A DNA stretch of 64,000 bases from Planctomycetota bacterium. GTDB lineage: Bacteria > Planctomycetota > UBA1135 > JADKAF01. The DNA is taken from the NCBI GenBank assembly GCA_016719295.1, contig JADKAF010000001.1, positions 3,720,001-3,784,000 of the forward strand, written 5' to 3'. The position numbers and the translations under genes are program-made. The notes beneath the pieces were generated by a model that was not told the origin of the DNA, ran no database searches, and was given only the letters and a program-made list of their open reading frames with translations. Each line of letters begins with the position of its first letter. Position 1 is the first letter of the stretch. Below are positions 53,035 to 61,076 of the stretch, piece by piece.

Positions 53035-54150
53035 TCAGAACCCGTTGTTGCGCACCGCAGGCGCCTGCTCGCGCTTCTTCACCGACAGCCCCTTCAGCGC
53101 CCCCTTCGAGAGCTCGAGGTCGGTGAGCGCATTCGTCACCAGCGCCTTCGCGCCTTCGATGTCCGGAAGCGCGAGCAAGAGCACGGCCTCCTCGATCTCG
53201 CCCGCGGCGTTCTTGACGTGCTTCTTCGCGGTATTGCCCTGCGTCGAGAGCTGGACCCCGGGCGTCTTCTTGTTGGGCAGCTGCGCCTGCAGCGCCTCCA
53301 GATCGAGCTGGAGATCCGTGAGATCACCGCGGATGCGCTGGAGGTCGGGGGTCTGGCCGCAAAGCTCGACGAAGAGCAGGTTCAACGCGGTGTGGCGGTT
53401 GGTCACCTCGGTGATCGCCGGGGTCTCGACGTCGCCGTTCACGTCGCCATTCATGTCGGCGCCGAGGCAGAGGATATGGGTGCCGGCCCCCATGCGAGCG
53501 GCGCCGAAGGAGTAGTTGCTGGTCGCCGGCTGCGGAGCGTTCTCGGTGAAGACGAGCTGCGGCTGACCTCCCGGCGCCCAGGCATGGACCTCGAGCATGG
53601 TCCCCATCTGGTGCATGCGCAGGTAGCCTTCGGTCGTGCCCGCAAGCGTCACCGGGCTCCCGACGCTCTGGCCGTTCTTGTTCGTGAAGGCGCGCAGGTC
53701 CCCGTTCAGGTAGGTCAGGCCTGCGTAGAAGAAGTCCTCGAGCTCTCCTCTCTTCGGGTCGTCGTTCGCCCAGACATCGCGCTCGAGACCGAAGTTCGTC
53801 GAGTTCTGCACGAGCCCATCGAAGCTGCCGATCCGGAAGCCGACGGTGATCTCCCAGTCGGTCCCCAACCGCCGGACGCCCTTCAACACACCGTAGGAGC
53901 TCGAGCCCTGGCCTTCGAACGACGTCGCGAAGCGCCCGGGCTGGAACTCGTAGGCGAAGTTGATGCGCGACAAGCTGCGCTCGGCGACGAAGAGCTTCTT
54001 GAAGACCTTCGAGGTGTCCGCGCCGGCGAGCTGATTGAACGAGAACTCGTCGGGCGCCTGCTTCGTGGGCGGAGGACCGCTCTGCGCGAGAAGCGCCGAC
54101 GGCAGGAGGAAGCCTAACGCCGCACCGGCGGCAAGGGAGAGAGCGCGCAT
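53035..54150 (-). CDS. Secreted protein of unknown function
   Basis: A 371-residue exported protein with a signal peptide (about 1-23, SALLAQ). The N-terminal two thirds are beta-rich, possibly a jelly-roll (FAYEFQPGRFATSFEGQGSSSYG, ITVGFRIGSFDG), and include DMNGDVNGDVETP, which could bind calcium. Residues about 280-350 are helical with regularly spaced charged residues. The start at 54150 was chosen for the signal peptide; upstream codons look non-coding. No family is recognised. Confidence 0.65.
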   Translation of the reverse strand: MRALSLAAGAALGFLLPSALLAQSGPPPTKQAPDEFSFNQLAGADTSKVFKKLFVAERSLSRINFAYEFQPGRFATSFEGQGSSSYGVLKGVRRLGTDWEITVGFRIGSFDGLVQNSTNFGLERDVWANDDPKRGELEDFFYAGLTYLNGDLRAFTNKNGQSVGSPVTLAGTTEGYLRMHQMGTMLEVHAWAPGGQPQLVFTENAPQPATSNYSFGAARMGAGTHILCLGADMNGDVNGDVETPAITEVTNRHTALNLLFVELCGQTPDLQRIRGDLTDLQLDLEALQAQLPNKKTPGVQLSTQGNTAKKHVKNAAGEIEEAVLLLALPDIEGAKALVTNALTDLELSKGALKGLSVKKREQAPAVRNNGF

Positions 54151-54239
54151 GGATCGATCCTCGAGGGGCAGTAGAGGAGGTCCACGTTCCGCGCCGCTCC
54201 GCCAGAGGTCAAGTGCGCCTCCCGTGGGACGCGCCGGGC

Positions 54240-55181
54240 TCAATAGCCCCGCTGCGGATCGACCTCGAGCGGAGAGCGAGCTCCGCGCTCCATCTCCGCG
54301 AGGGCCGCGAGGAAGCTCGCGACGATCTCGTGGTCGGCGGTGCGCGCCGAGAGATGTGGCGTGATCGAGACGTTGGGTAGCTCCCAGAGCGGCGAGCTCG
54401 CCGGCAAGGGCTCCACGCCGAAGACGTCCAGCGCGGCCCCGCGCAGGACACCCTCGCGCAGCACCTCGGCGAGCGCGGCCTCGTCGCAGGTGGCGCCGCG
54501 TCCGACGTTCAGGAAGTAGGCGCCGGTCAGCTCGCGGAGCAGCGGCCCATCGATCCGCCCGCGCGTCTCCGGAGTCAGCGGCAGGGCGGCGATCACGAAA
54601 TCGGCTCCGCGCAGGGCCGTCGAGGCGCGCGAGAACGGCATCACGAGCTCGAAGGGCGGCGTCGCCGCTCCGCTCCGCGAGACGCCGACGAGCGAGCAGC
54701 CGAACGAGCGGAAGCGCCGCGCGATCTCGGAGCCGATACGCCCGGTGCCGATCAGGCCGATCTTGCAGCTCTGGAGCTCGCGCGGCGTGAAGAGCTCCCA
54801 GCGCTTCGCGCGCTGCGCGCGCGCGCAGCGCGCGAGGTCCTGCAGCTCGGCGAGAACGCGCGCTACGCAGTACTCCGCGATGCGGGGGCCGAAGGCCCCT
54901 TCGGTGCGCGTGAGCTTGGCCTCCGCGGGGATGCCGCCGTGCTCGAGGAATCCGTCGACTCCCGCGCCGGTGGAGTGGATCCAGCGCAGCGGGAACGCTC
55001 GCAGGTCGATCCCGCGCGGCGGGCGGAAGCCGATGTAGGCCTCCGCCCAGCGCAGGTCGCTCGCGCCCACGTCGTCGCGCGGTAGATCGCGCACTTCGAG
55101 CTCGGGTCGCTCGGCGCGCAGCGCGCGCGCAAGCCCCCGCTCGGGACGGTCGCCGATGATGACGCGGCGGAGGAAGCTCAC
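54240..55181 (-). CDS. D-isomer-specific 2-hydroxyacid dehydrogenase family protein
   Basis: A 313-residue NAD(H)-dependent enzyme. The nucleotide-binding glycine motif is GLIGTGRIG (about 143-151). The substrate-binding NVGRGATCDE contains the Arg of the family, the acidic partner is in DVFGVEPLP, and the catalytic His is in ITPHLSA. It would reduce 2-oxoacids or oxidise 2-hydroxyacids. The GTG start at 55181 overlaps the previous stop (GTGA). The order and length agree with complete enzymes, although the N-terminal half is less conserved. Confidence 0.88.
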   Translation of the reverse strand: MSFLRRVIIGDRPERGLARALRAERPELEVRDLPRDDVGASDLRWAEAYIGFRPPRGIDLRAFPLRWIHSTGAGVDGFLEHGGIPAEAKLTRTEGAFGPRIAEYCVARVLAELQDLARCARAQRAKRWELFTPRELQSCKIGLIGTGRIGSEIARRFRSFGCSLVGVSRSGAATPPFELVMPFSRASTALRGADFVIAALPLTPETRGRIDGPLLRELTGAYFLNVGRGATCDEAALAEVLREGVLRGAALDVFGVEPLPASSPLWELPNVSITPHLSARTADHEIVASFLAALAEMERGARSPLEVDPQRGY

Positions 55182-56248
55182 TTCTTCGGCGCCTTGCTCT
55201 CGACCTCGGCCTTGAACGCCGCGAGATCGTCCATGAGGAGCTTCCGCTCCTCGTCGCTGAACTTCGCGACCTTCTTCAGGATGCCCTCGAAGCGCGTGCG
55301 CTCCTCGTCCGACCACGGGCAGCCGATGTTGCCTTCGCCGCCATCGAAGGAATCGGCCACCGCTCGGCCGCGCTCATCCATCCACTGGAAGAAGGGGATG
55401 CCGCTCGATTTGCCCTTCGTCGCCGCCTCGAGCCAAGCCTGGCCATCCGGCGTGTGATCCGTCGGGATCGTCACCATCACGAACTCGCGAGCGAAGAGCG
55501 GCTTCACCGCCGGACGCTGCGTCCAGGCATCGAAGCGCTTGCACCAGCCGCACCAATCGGCGCTGTAGTCGACGAGGAGCTTCTTCTTCTCCTGGGCCGC
55601 CTGCTGCTGCGCCTTCCAGTAGATCGCCGCTGCGAATCCCGCCGAGACCTTGTCCGGGGCGAGCTCGCCGCTCTGGCGCGCGAGCGCTGCATCGATGGCC
55701 GCGACGAAGCGCGGATCGTCGGGCGCCGTACGCGGATCGAAGGCGGCGAGGACGGCGCCATCGTGGCCGATCAGGTACTTCTGGAAGTTCCAGCGCACCG
55801 GACCCGCGACCGGGCTCTCCTGCGTCAGGTACTTGTAGAGAGGAGCGGTCTGCTCGCCTTTCACCGCGACCTTGGCGAAGAGCGGGAAGCTCACCTCGTA
55901 CTTGTCCTTGCAGAACTTCTGGATCTCCTCGTGCGTGCCCGGCTCCTGCGCGCCGAAGTCATTGCAGGGGAACGCGAGCAGCTCGAGGCCCTTCGCCGCG
56001 TGCGAGGCGTAGAGCTTCTGCATGCCGGTGTACTGCGGCGTCAGCCCGCATTGGGAGGCCACGTTCACGATCAGCAGCACCTTGCCCGCGTAGTCTCCGA
56101 GGCGCTTCGAAGTGCCGTCCATCGTCGCGACTTCGATCGCGTGGAGCGGCGCCTTCGCGTCCTGCGAGAAGGCGGCGGGGCTCGTCATGGCGAGCGCCGC
56201 GAGGAGCGCAGAAGCGCCGCGCGCGGTCGTTTGGCAGAGCAGATTCAT
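55178..56248 (-). CDS. Exported glutathione peroxidase-thioredoxin fusion
   Basis: A 356-residue exported protein. After a signal peptide (about 1-29, AAFSQ) comes a complete glutathione-peroxidase domain. The peroxidatic Cys67 is in NVASQCGLTPQY, the FPCNDFGAQEPG loop is at 93-104, and the catalytic Trp/Asn pair is in WNFQKYLI (153-160). Residues about 210-340 add a thioredoxin-fold domain with the redox motif DWCGWCK (Cys233, Cys236). The thioredoxin domain could recycle the peroxidase domain in the same chain. The gene overlaps the dehydrogenase gene by 4 bp. Confidence 0.9.
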   Translation of the reverse strand: MNLLCQTTARGASALLAALAMTSPAAFSQDAKAPLHAIEVATMDGTSKRLGDYAGKVLLIVNVASQCGLTPQYTGMQKLYASHAAKGLELLAFPCNDFGAQEPGTHEEIQKFCKDKYEVSFPLFAKVAVKGEQTAPLYKYLTQESPVAGPVRWNFQKYLIGHDGAVLAAFDPRTAPDDPRFVAAIDAALARQSGELAPDKVSAGFAAAIYWKAQQQAAQEKKKLLVDYSADWCGWCKRFDAWTQRPAVKPLFAREFVMVTIPTDHTPDGQAWLEAATKGKSSGIPFFQWMDERGRAVADSFDGGEGNIGCPWSDEERTRFEGILKKVAKFSDEERKLLMDDLAAFKAEVESKAPKK

Positions 56249-56270
56249 CTCGGATTCTCCTTCGAGCAGG

Positions 56271-57170
56271 TCAGAGGACGAGCAGGATCGCGCCGAGGAC
56301 TCCCAGCGCGACGCCCCCATACGACAAGAAGCCGTGTCGTTCACGCAACCAGATGACGCCGATCCCGAGCAGGAAGAGCGGGGTCGTCGAGCTGAGCGCG
56401 CTCACGATACCGGTCGGGCTGAGATCGAGGGCGATCGTCATCGCGAGCAGCCCCAAGTAGGTGCCGATGAAGCTCGGCAGCGCCATCTCGCGCCACGCCG
56501 CGCGCGCGCCGAGGAGCTGCGCCGTCGCGCGCGGGCTGCGCCAGAGCGCGGGCAGCAGCAGAGCGAGCGCCCCGGCGCCAAGGCGCAGCGCGGCGGCCGC
56601 GCAGGGCGCGGCGAAGCCGCTGCCCGCGCCGCCGCTCGTGCCGAGCAGCGCCTCGCGGACGAGCAGCATCCCCGCGGCTTGCGCGACGGAGGCGCCGAGC
56701 CCGGCGGCGATGCCGAAGCCGTGGCCGCGCTCGCCGGCCTGCTCCACCGCGCGGCCCTCGGCGATCACGAGCAAGGTGCCGACGCTGCAAGTCGCGATGC
56801 CGAGGAGCTGCAGCCCGGTCAGCGCCTCTCCGAGCCAGAGCCACGCGAAGAGGGTCGCGACGAGCGGGTTCGTCGATTGCAGCATCAGCGCGCGCGTCGG
56901 TCCGAGACGGCTCATCGCGTGGAAGAGCAGCGTGTCGCCGAGGCTCATGCCGATCACGCCCGAGATCGCGATCAGCAGCACGCAACGACCGTCGAAGGCA
57001 AGCGCCCCTCCGCCGAGCGCCGCGAGCGCCGTGAGCCCGAGCAGGAGCGCGGCGAACGCGCACTTGAAGAGGTTCACCTCCGAGGCCGCGCGATGCGCGA
57101 GCGGGAAGCGGAAGAGCAAGAGCCCGATCGCCCAGCAGAGCGCGGAGCCGAGGCTCAGGAGCTCACCCAT
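56271..57170 (-). CDS. EamA/DMT-superfamily transporter
   Basis: A 299-residue protein with ten membrane segments in two EamA repeats. It begins MGELLSLGSALCWAIGLLLF and has the typical second half SPTGIVSALSSTTPLFLLGIGVIWLRERHG. It probably exports amino acids or nucleotide-related metabolites. It lies between the synthase gene (57186) and the peroxidase fusion, all in the same direction. Confidence 0.9.
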   Translation of the reverse strand: MGELLSLGSALCWAIGLLLFRFPLAHRAASEVNLFKCAFAALLLGLTALAALGGGALAFDGRCVLLIAISGVIGMSLGDTLLFHAMSRLGPTRALMLQSTNPLVATLFAWLWLGEALTGLQLLGIATCSVGTLLVIAEGRAVEQAGERGHGFGIAAGLGASVAQAAGMLLVREALLGTSGGAGSGFAAPCAAAALRLGAGALALLLPALWRSPRATAQLLGARAAWREMALPSFIGTYLGLLAMTIALDLSPTGIVSALSSTTPLFLLGIGVIWLRERHGFLSYGGVALGVLGAILLVL

Positions 57171-57185
57171 CGCACCCTCGGCGAC

Positions 57186-58052
57186 TCAGCATCCGCACTG
57201 CACGCGCAGCCAGGTCCGCGCCGCGACCCATAGCTTCGAGGAGCGCGAGAGGCGCACGCGGCGCTCCAAGCTCGGATAGCCCTCGCGGCGCACGCGCGCG
57301 AGCAGCGCGGCGTAGACCGCGCCCATCACCTGCGCCGAGAGCAGCTTGCGCCGCGTCGCGCGCGCTCGCGGCAAGAGAGCGCGCGCTCGCGCGAGCGCGG
57401 CTTCGGCGCGCTCGCCTTCGAACGCGAGCAGCGCTCGCACGCGCTCGTTCGCGCGTGGCGCGAGCAGCTCCTCGGGCGCAACGCCGAAGCGCACGAGATC
57501 CTCGCGCGGCAGGTAGACGCGGCCGCGCCGCGCGTCCTCGCCGACGTCACGCACGATGTTCACGAGCTGCAGCGCGATGCCGAGTCGATCGGCATACTCG
57601 CCGGCCTCGCTCTCCGCGACGCCGAAGATCGGCAAGCACGCGCGGCCGACGACGCCGGCGACGTGCCAGCAGTAGTCCTCGAGCTCTTCGAAGCGCTCGT
57701 AGCGCCGCCCGTCGCGGTCCATCGCGCAGCCGCGCAGCAGTGAATCGAAGTGCCGCCGCGGGATGTCGAACGCGCGCACCGCGCGGCGCAGCGCTCGCCC
57801 TGCTTCCTGCTCGGGCTCGGCGCCGCCGTAGACTCGATCGAGCTCCGCGCTCCAGACCTCGAGCGGCAGCGCCCCCGGCTCGTCCACCGCGTCGTCCGCG
57901 GCGCGCAGGAACGCATAGACCTCGAGGATCGCGCGACGCCGGGCCGCGGGCAGCAGCAGGAACGCGTAATAGAACGACGACTGCTCGCCGGCCGCGGGAG
58001 CTCGGAGAGCTTCGTTCTCCGCGGTCACAGGGGCGGCGATCGGCGCGGTCAT
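57186..58052 (-). CDS. Squalene/phytoene synthase family (HpnD-like)
   Basis: A 288-residue prenyltransferase with the head-to-head condensation motifs: SSFYYAFLLLPAARR at the start, first Asp-rich motif DDAVDE (about 53-58) and second motif YADRLGIALQLVNIVRDVGEDA (about 152-173). Sequence and length favour presqualene-diphosphate synthase HpnD or phytoene synthase, feeding hopanoid or carotenoid formation. Partner genes (hpnC, hpnE) are not adjacent. Its ATG is at 58052. Confidence 0.9.
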   Translation of the reverse strand: MTAPIAAPVTAENEALRAPAAGEQSSFYYAFLLLPAARRRAILEVYAFLRAADDAVDEPGALPLEVWSAELDRVYGGAEPEQEAGRALRRAVRAFDIPRRHFDSLLRGCAMDRDGRRYERFEELEDYCWHVAGVVGRACLPIFGVAESEAGEYADRLGIALQLVNIVRDVGEDARRGRVYLPREDLVRFGVAPEELLAPRANERVRALLAFEGERAEAALARARALLPRARATRRKLLSAQVMGAVYAALLARVRREGYPSLERRVRLSRSSKLWVAARTWLRVQCGC

Positions 58053-58372
58053 GTCGGCGGCGCGGGAGCGAGGCAGGGAGATGTTCGGGAAGGGCGGCGC
58101 AAGTTACTAGGAAAGCTCCTCGGTTGCGACCCTGCGCGGCGGGAAGCGGGAGCGCTTTCCCCATTCCTACGCCGCCTAGCCCATTGGCAGCGCTTCGAGG
58201 CGACTCGAAACTCTGGTCGTTCGCTGGTCGGAGTTCGCTCCGCTCGGCGAGAGGAGCAGCAGCTGCATTGCTCTGCTCTGCGAAGTGCCAATCCGGGCTG
58301 TCATCCTCCTCTCTCTCTTCCTTCGATCTCACGATCTCCGAAGCAGCCCGGGCTCATATCCCGGCACCTCGC
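58053..58372 (+). other. Gap ahead of an orphan terminator; possible small RNA
   Basis: About 320 bp upstream of a strong plus-strand terminator contain no convincing protein gene. A 5-bp stem with a 7-nt loop, CCGGG-CTCATAT-CCCGG (58348-58364), immediately precedes the terminator. A plus-strand non-coding RNA ending at about 58413 is the simplest explanation for the terminator, but I see no clear promoter and no known RNA family. Confidence 0.25.
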
Positions 58373-58413
58373 GGGCGCGCCTCTTTCGGCAGGGAGGCGC
58401 GCCCTTTTTCTTT
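58373..58413 (+). terminator. Strong rho-independent terminator
   Basis: GGGCGCGCCTC (58373-58383) and GAGGCGCGCCC (58394-58404) form an 11-bp perfect stem with a 10-nt loop, followed by TTTTTCTTT. It reads out on the plus strand, where no protein gene ends nearby. Confidence 0.85.
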
Positions 58414-58416
58414 GGG

Positions 58417-58585
58417 CTAGTAGCCTGTTGAAGAAGTGCTTCGAGGCTGAGAACGATGCATCGGGCGTCCCGTCGAGGCGCAGGAACCGGCGCTGAAGCG
58501 GGCGTTTCAGCAAGGTTCCGGCAACGAAGGCGGGGCGACCGAGGCGCGTTCTTGAGCCCGAATGACTTCTTCAACAGGCTGCTAG
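58417..58585. mobile_element. MITE-like element with CTAG target duplication
   Basis: Perfect 16-bp terminal inverted repeats AGCCTGTTGAAGAAGT (58422-58437) and ACTTCTTCAACAGGCT (58565-58580) bound a 161-bp element (58421-58581). CTAG occurs on both outer sides (58417-58420 and 58582-58585), as expected for a 4-bp duplication. No transposase is encoded; internal short frames are remnants. The ends resemble those of IS elements whose transposase must be supplied elsewhere. Confidence 0.75.
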
Positions 58586-58635
58586 TTTCTTGGGGCTAGC
58601 AGGCAGAGCGCGGATCGCGAAAGGAGCAGCGCCCC

Positions 58636-59844
58636 TTGTTCCGAACTCCCCCATTCCGAACTCTCTCGTCGCGCGGGCTCGCCGCGCTCCTTCTCGCGGC
58701 GGCCTTCGCCAACGCCCTCGCGGCACAGCAGGCTCCGCGACCGGACCTGCTGCACTACCGCTTCAACGAGCCCTTCGGCCGCGTCCTCGCGAATGACGCG
58801 TCGCCCTCGCCTGCGCCGCCCTTCGCCACCCTGGTGACGAGCTCCTGGTCGGCTCCGGCAGAAGACGCTCGCTATGGTCCGAGCGATCGATTCGGGCAGC
58901 TCGGTGGCTGTCTCGGCGTAGCACAGACCCCGCCCTTCCAGAACATCGTACCGACGGGCTGGCCGCTGCGGATCACGGGCTCGTTCACGATCTCCTGGCG
59001 ACAGAAGATGATCCTGCAGCCACAGATCGAGACCGAGCTAGCGTACTTCTTCGGCTCGGGAGAGCTCGACGGCTTCCGCTGCTTCTCGAGCGGCTTCGCC
59101 GGCTTGCGCATCGCGTTCCGCGGCTCCCCGCTCGGCGATGTCTCGAGCTCGCGCATCGTGCAGGTCCCGCGCTGGATCGTGCTGACGCTCGTCTGCGACG
59201 ACGCCGCGCGCGAATCGCGCTGGTACTCCGATGGCCAGCTCGATCTGCGGCGCCCCTATCCCGCCGGCGTGAGCTCCGTCGCGACGGCGGAAGGCCGGCA
59301 GTTCTACGTCGGTGCTCACGCGGATGAGAGCTCCTCGGCGACGCGCTTCTTCAAGATCGACGACTTCCGCCTCTACGGACGAGCGCTGAGCTCCGCCGAA
59401 GTCGCCCTCCTCGCGCAGGGCGAGAGCGCGGGTGCGACCCGCGTGCCGCTCGCCTGCGCCCCGAGCGGCGCGCTCGCTCCGTCGATCGCGCTGCAAGGTG
59501 CTCCGGCCTACGATCCGGCGCTCCAGGGGCCGCTCTCCTTGCAGCTCGGCTCCCTCGAGCCGGGCCGCACGGGCTTCCTCGTCGTGGGCCTCTCCGGACG
59601 CGAGCTGCTCGGGCTCCCGATCCTGCCCTGGCCGCTCACGAGCTTCGGCAGCGGCTGCGCGCTCGGCGCATCGCTCGACGCCGTCTTGCCGCTCGCGACG
59701 GGCACGGGCTCGATCGCGCTGCCGCTCGACCTGGGTGCCGCGGGCTGGAGCGGACCGGCGCACGTCTACTTCCAGGCCTTCGTCCTCGGCGCGGCCGGTG
59801 GCTACGCGAGCGATGTGCTGGATGTGTGCGTGAGGGAGCGCTGA
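58636..59844 (+). CDS. Secreted LamG protein
   Basis: A 402-residue exported protein. It starts at TTG (58636), supported by AAAGGAG about 10 nt upstream; a signal peptide (about 1-30, ANALAAQQ) follows. The LamG/concanavalin domain (about 40-260) contains a KIDDFRLYGRALSSAEVALL ending, the usual close of such domains. The C-terminal about 130 residues are the module shared with the genes at 20476 and 23052 (GCALGASLDAVLPLAT, VYFQAFVLGAAGGYASDVL). It probably acts at the cell surface; it lies between the MITE and the ATPase pair. Confidence 0.8.
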   Translation: MFRTPPFRTLSSRGLAALLLAAAFANALAAQQAPRPDLLHYRFNEPFGRVLANDASPSPAPPFATLVTSSWSAPAEDARYGPSDRFGQLGGCLGVAQTPPFQNIVPTGWPLRITGSFTISWRQKMILQPQIETELAYFFGSGELDGFRCFSSGFAGLRIAFRGSPLGDVSSSRIVQVPRWIVLTLVCDDAARESRWYSDGQLDLRRPYPAGVSSVATAEGRQFYVGAHADESSSATRFFKIDDFRLYGRALSSAEVALLAQGESAGATRVPLACAPSGALAPSIALQGAPAYDPALQGPLSLQLGSLEPGRTGFLVVGLSGRELLGLPILPWPLTSFGSGCALGASLDAVLPLATGTGSIALPLDLGAAGWSGPAHVYFQAFVLGAAGGYASDVLDVCVRER

Positions 59845-59891
59845 GCGATCGAAGGAGGGACGAAGCCTTCCGGACGCGAGGAGCTCCCGTA

Positions 59892-59900
59892 TAGACTCCC
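59892..59900 (+). promoter_or_regulatory. -10-like TAGACT box with CCC discriminator; possible leaderless start
   Basis: TAGACT at 59892-59897 lies only 6 nt before the GTG at 59904, which places the expected transcription start at the start codon itself. It matches the TAKACTCCC pattern seen upstream of lutA and the PKD gene. Confidence 0.35.
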
Positions 59901-59903
59901 CGC

Positions 59904-61076
59904 GTGAATGCGTCCGAAGCCCTCGAGCTGCTGCGCGACGTCGAATCCGAACGCTCGGAGCGCACGACTTCGCGCCGGGACACCGATAAGTTCGGCCAAG
60001 CCATCTGCGCCTTCGCCAATGATCTCGCCGGCAGCGGTCGGCCGGGCTATCTCTTCGTGGGCGCGGACAAGGACGGCAACAGCGATGGAGGGCTGATCGA
60101 TGACCAGCTCCTCCAGAACCTGGCTGCCATTCGCGCGGACGGCAACCTCCTACCGCCTCCCAGCCTCAACGTCTCGAAGCTCGAGACACCGACCGGCCCT
60201 GTCGCTGCCGTAGAGGTGCTTCCTTCGCCACTTCCTCCCGTGCGCTACCGCGGCACGGTCTGGGTGCGCGTCGGTCCTCGGCGAGCCATCGCTTCGGAAG
60301 CCGACGAGCGCCGACTCATGGAGCGTCGTGCCTCGCTTGCGCTCTCCTGGGATGCCCGGGCCTGCGCAGAGTCCACGCTCGACGATCTCGATCTCGGCTT
60401 GTTCGAAGCGTATCGCCGTTTCGCCTTATCGCGCGAAGTGATCGAAGAGAACCACCGGAGCTTCGAGCATCAGCTCGAATCGCTGCGCCTGTGTGCGCGA
60501 GGAGGGCGTCCTACGCATGCCGGCATCCTCGCCCTCGGCAAGAACCCGCGCTTCTTCGTACCGAGCGCCTACGTTCAGTACGTGCGGTATAGAGGGGCGG
60601 ACCCCGGGGCGGACATCAGCGCGGAGCGTCGCATCGATGGCGACCTCTACGGAGTGTTGCGCAGCTTGAACAGCCTTGCCGACGACCTATGCTCTCCGCG
60701 CTTGCTGGAGCTCTTGACCTTGCAGGAGAAGACGGCCTTCGACTACCCCAAGGCGGCGCTGCATGAGGTCTTTGCGAACGCGGTCATCCATCGCGACTAC
60801 GAAGACAGCGCGGGAGTTCTGATCCAGCATTTCGACGATCGCCTGGAGGTATGGAATCCCGGCGGGCTCTTCGGCGGCATGGCTGCGGAGGAGTTTCCTC
60901 GCGTCGCCTATCGGAACCCGATCCTGGCAGAAGTGGCCAAGACCTTCGGCTTTGTGAATCGCTTCGGCCGCGGGGTGCATCGCACGCAAGCGGCGATGAA
61001 GGAGAACGGCTCCGCCGCAGCCCAGTTCCAACCCAGCAAGAACCACTTCCTCGTGGTTCTCCCGAAGCGCCCGTGA
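59904..61076 (+). CDS. AlbA_2/Schlafen-like ATP-binding protein
   Basis: A 390-residue protein. The N-terminal AlbA_2 (Schlafen AlbA-like, divergent AAA-4) domain carries DTDKFGQAICAFANDLAGSGRPGYLFVGADKDG. Residues about 280-385 match a HATPase_c_4-type ATP-binding domain: ALHEVFANAVIHRDYED and DRLEVWNPGGLFGG. Such proteins act as transcriptional or defence-associated nucleic-acid factors. It starts at GTG (59904) and its stop overlaps the GTG of the ParA-like gene (GTGA), so the two form one unit. Codon usage looks slightly less GC-extreme than neighbours by eye. Confidence 0.8.
   Translation: MNASEALELLRDVESERSERTTSRRDTDKFGQAICAFANDLAGSGRPGYLFVGADKDGNSDGGLIDDQLLQNLAAIRADGNLLPPPSLNVSKLETPTGPVAAVEVLPSPLPPVRYRGTVWVRVGPRRAIASEADERRLMERRASLALSWDARACAESTLDDLDLGLFEAYRRFALSREVIEENHRSFEHQLESLRLCARGGRPTHAGILALGKNPRFFVPSAYVQYVRYRGADPGADISAERRIDGDLYGVLRSLNSLADDLCSPRLLELLTLQEKTAFDYPKAALHEVFANAVIHRDYEDSAGVLIQHFDDRLEVWNPGGLFGGMAAEEFPRVAYRNPILAEVAKTFGFVNRFGRGVHRTQAAMKENGSAAAQFQPSKNHFLVVLPKRP

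Noticed and set aside
58348..58364. tRNA-like arm: 5-bp stem with 7-nt loop CTCATAT resembling an initiator-tRNA anticodon arm
   Set aside because: No acceptor stem, D-arm or T-arm fits around it; it is better explained as a hairpin preceding the terminator.
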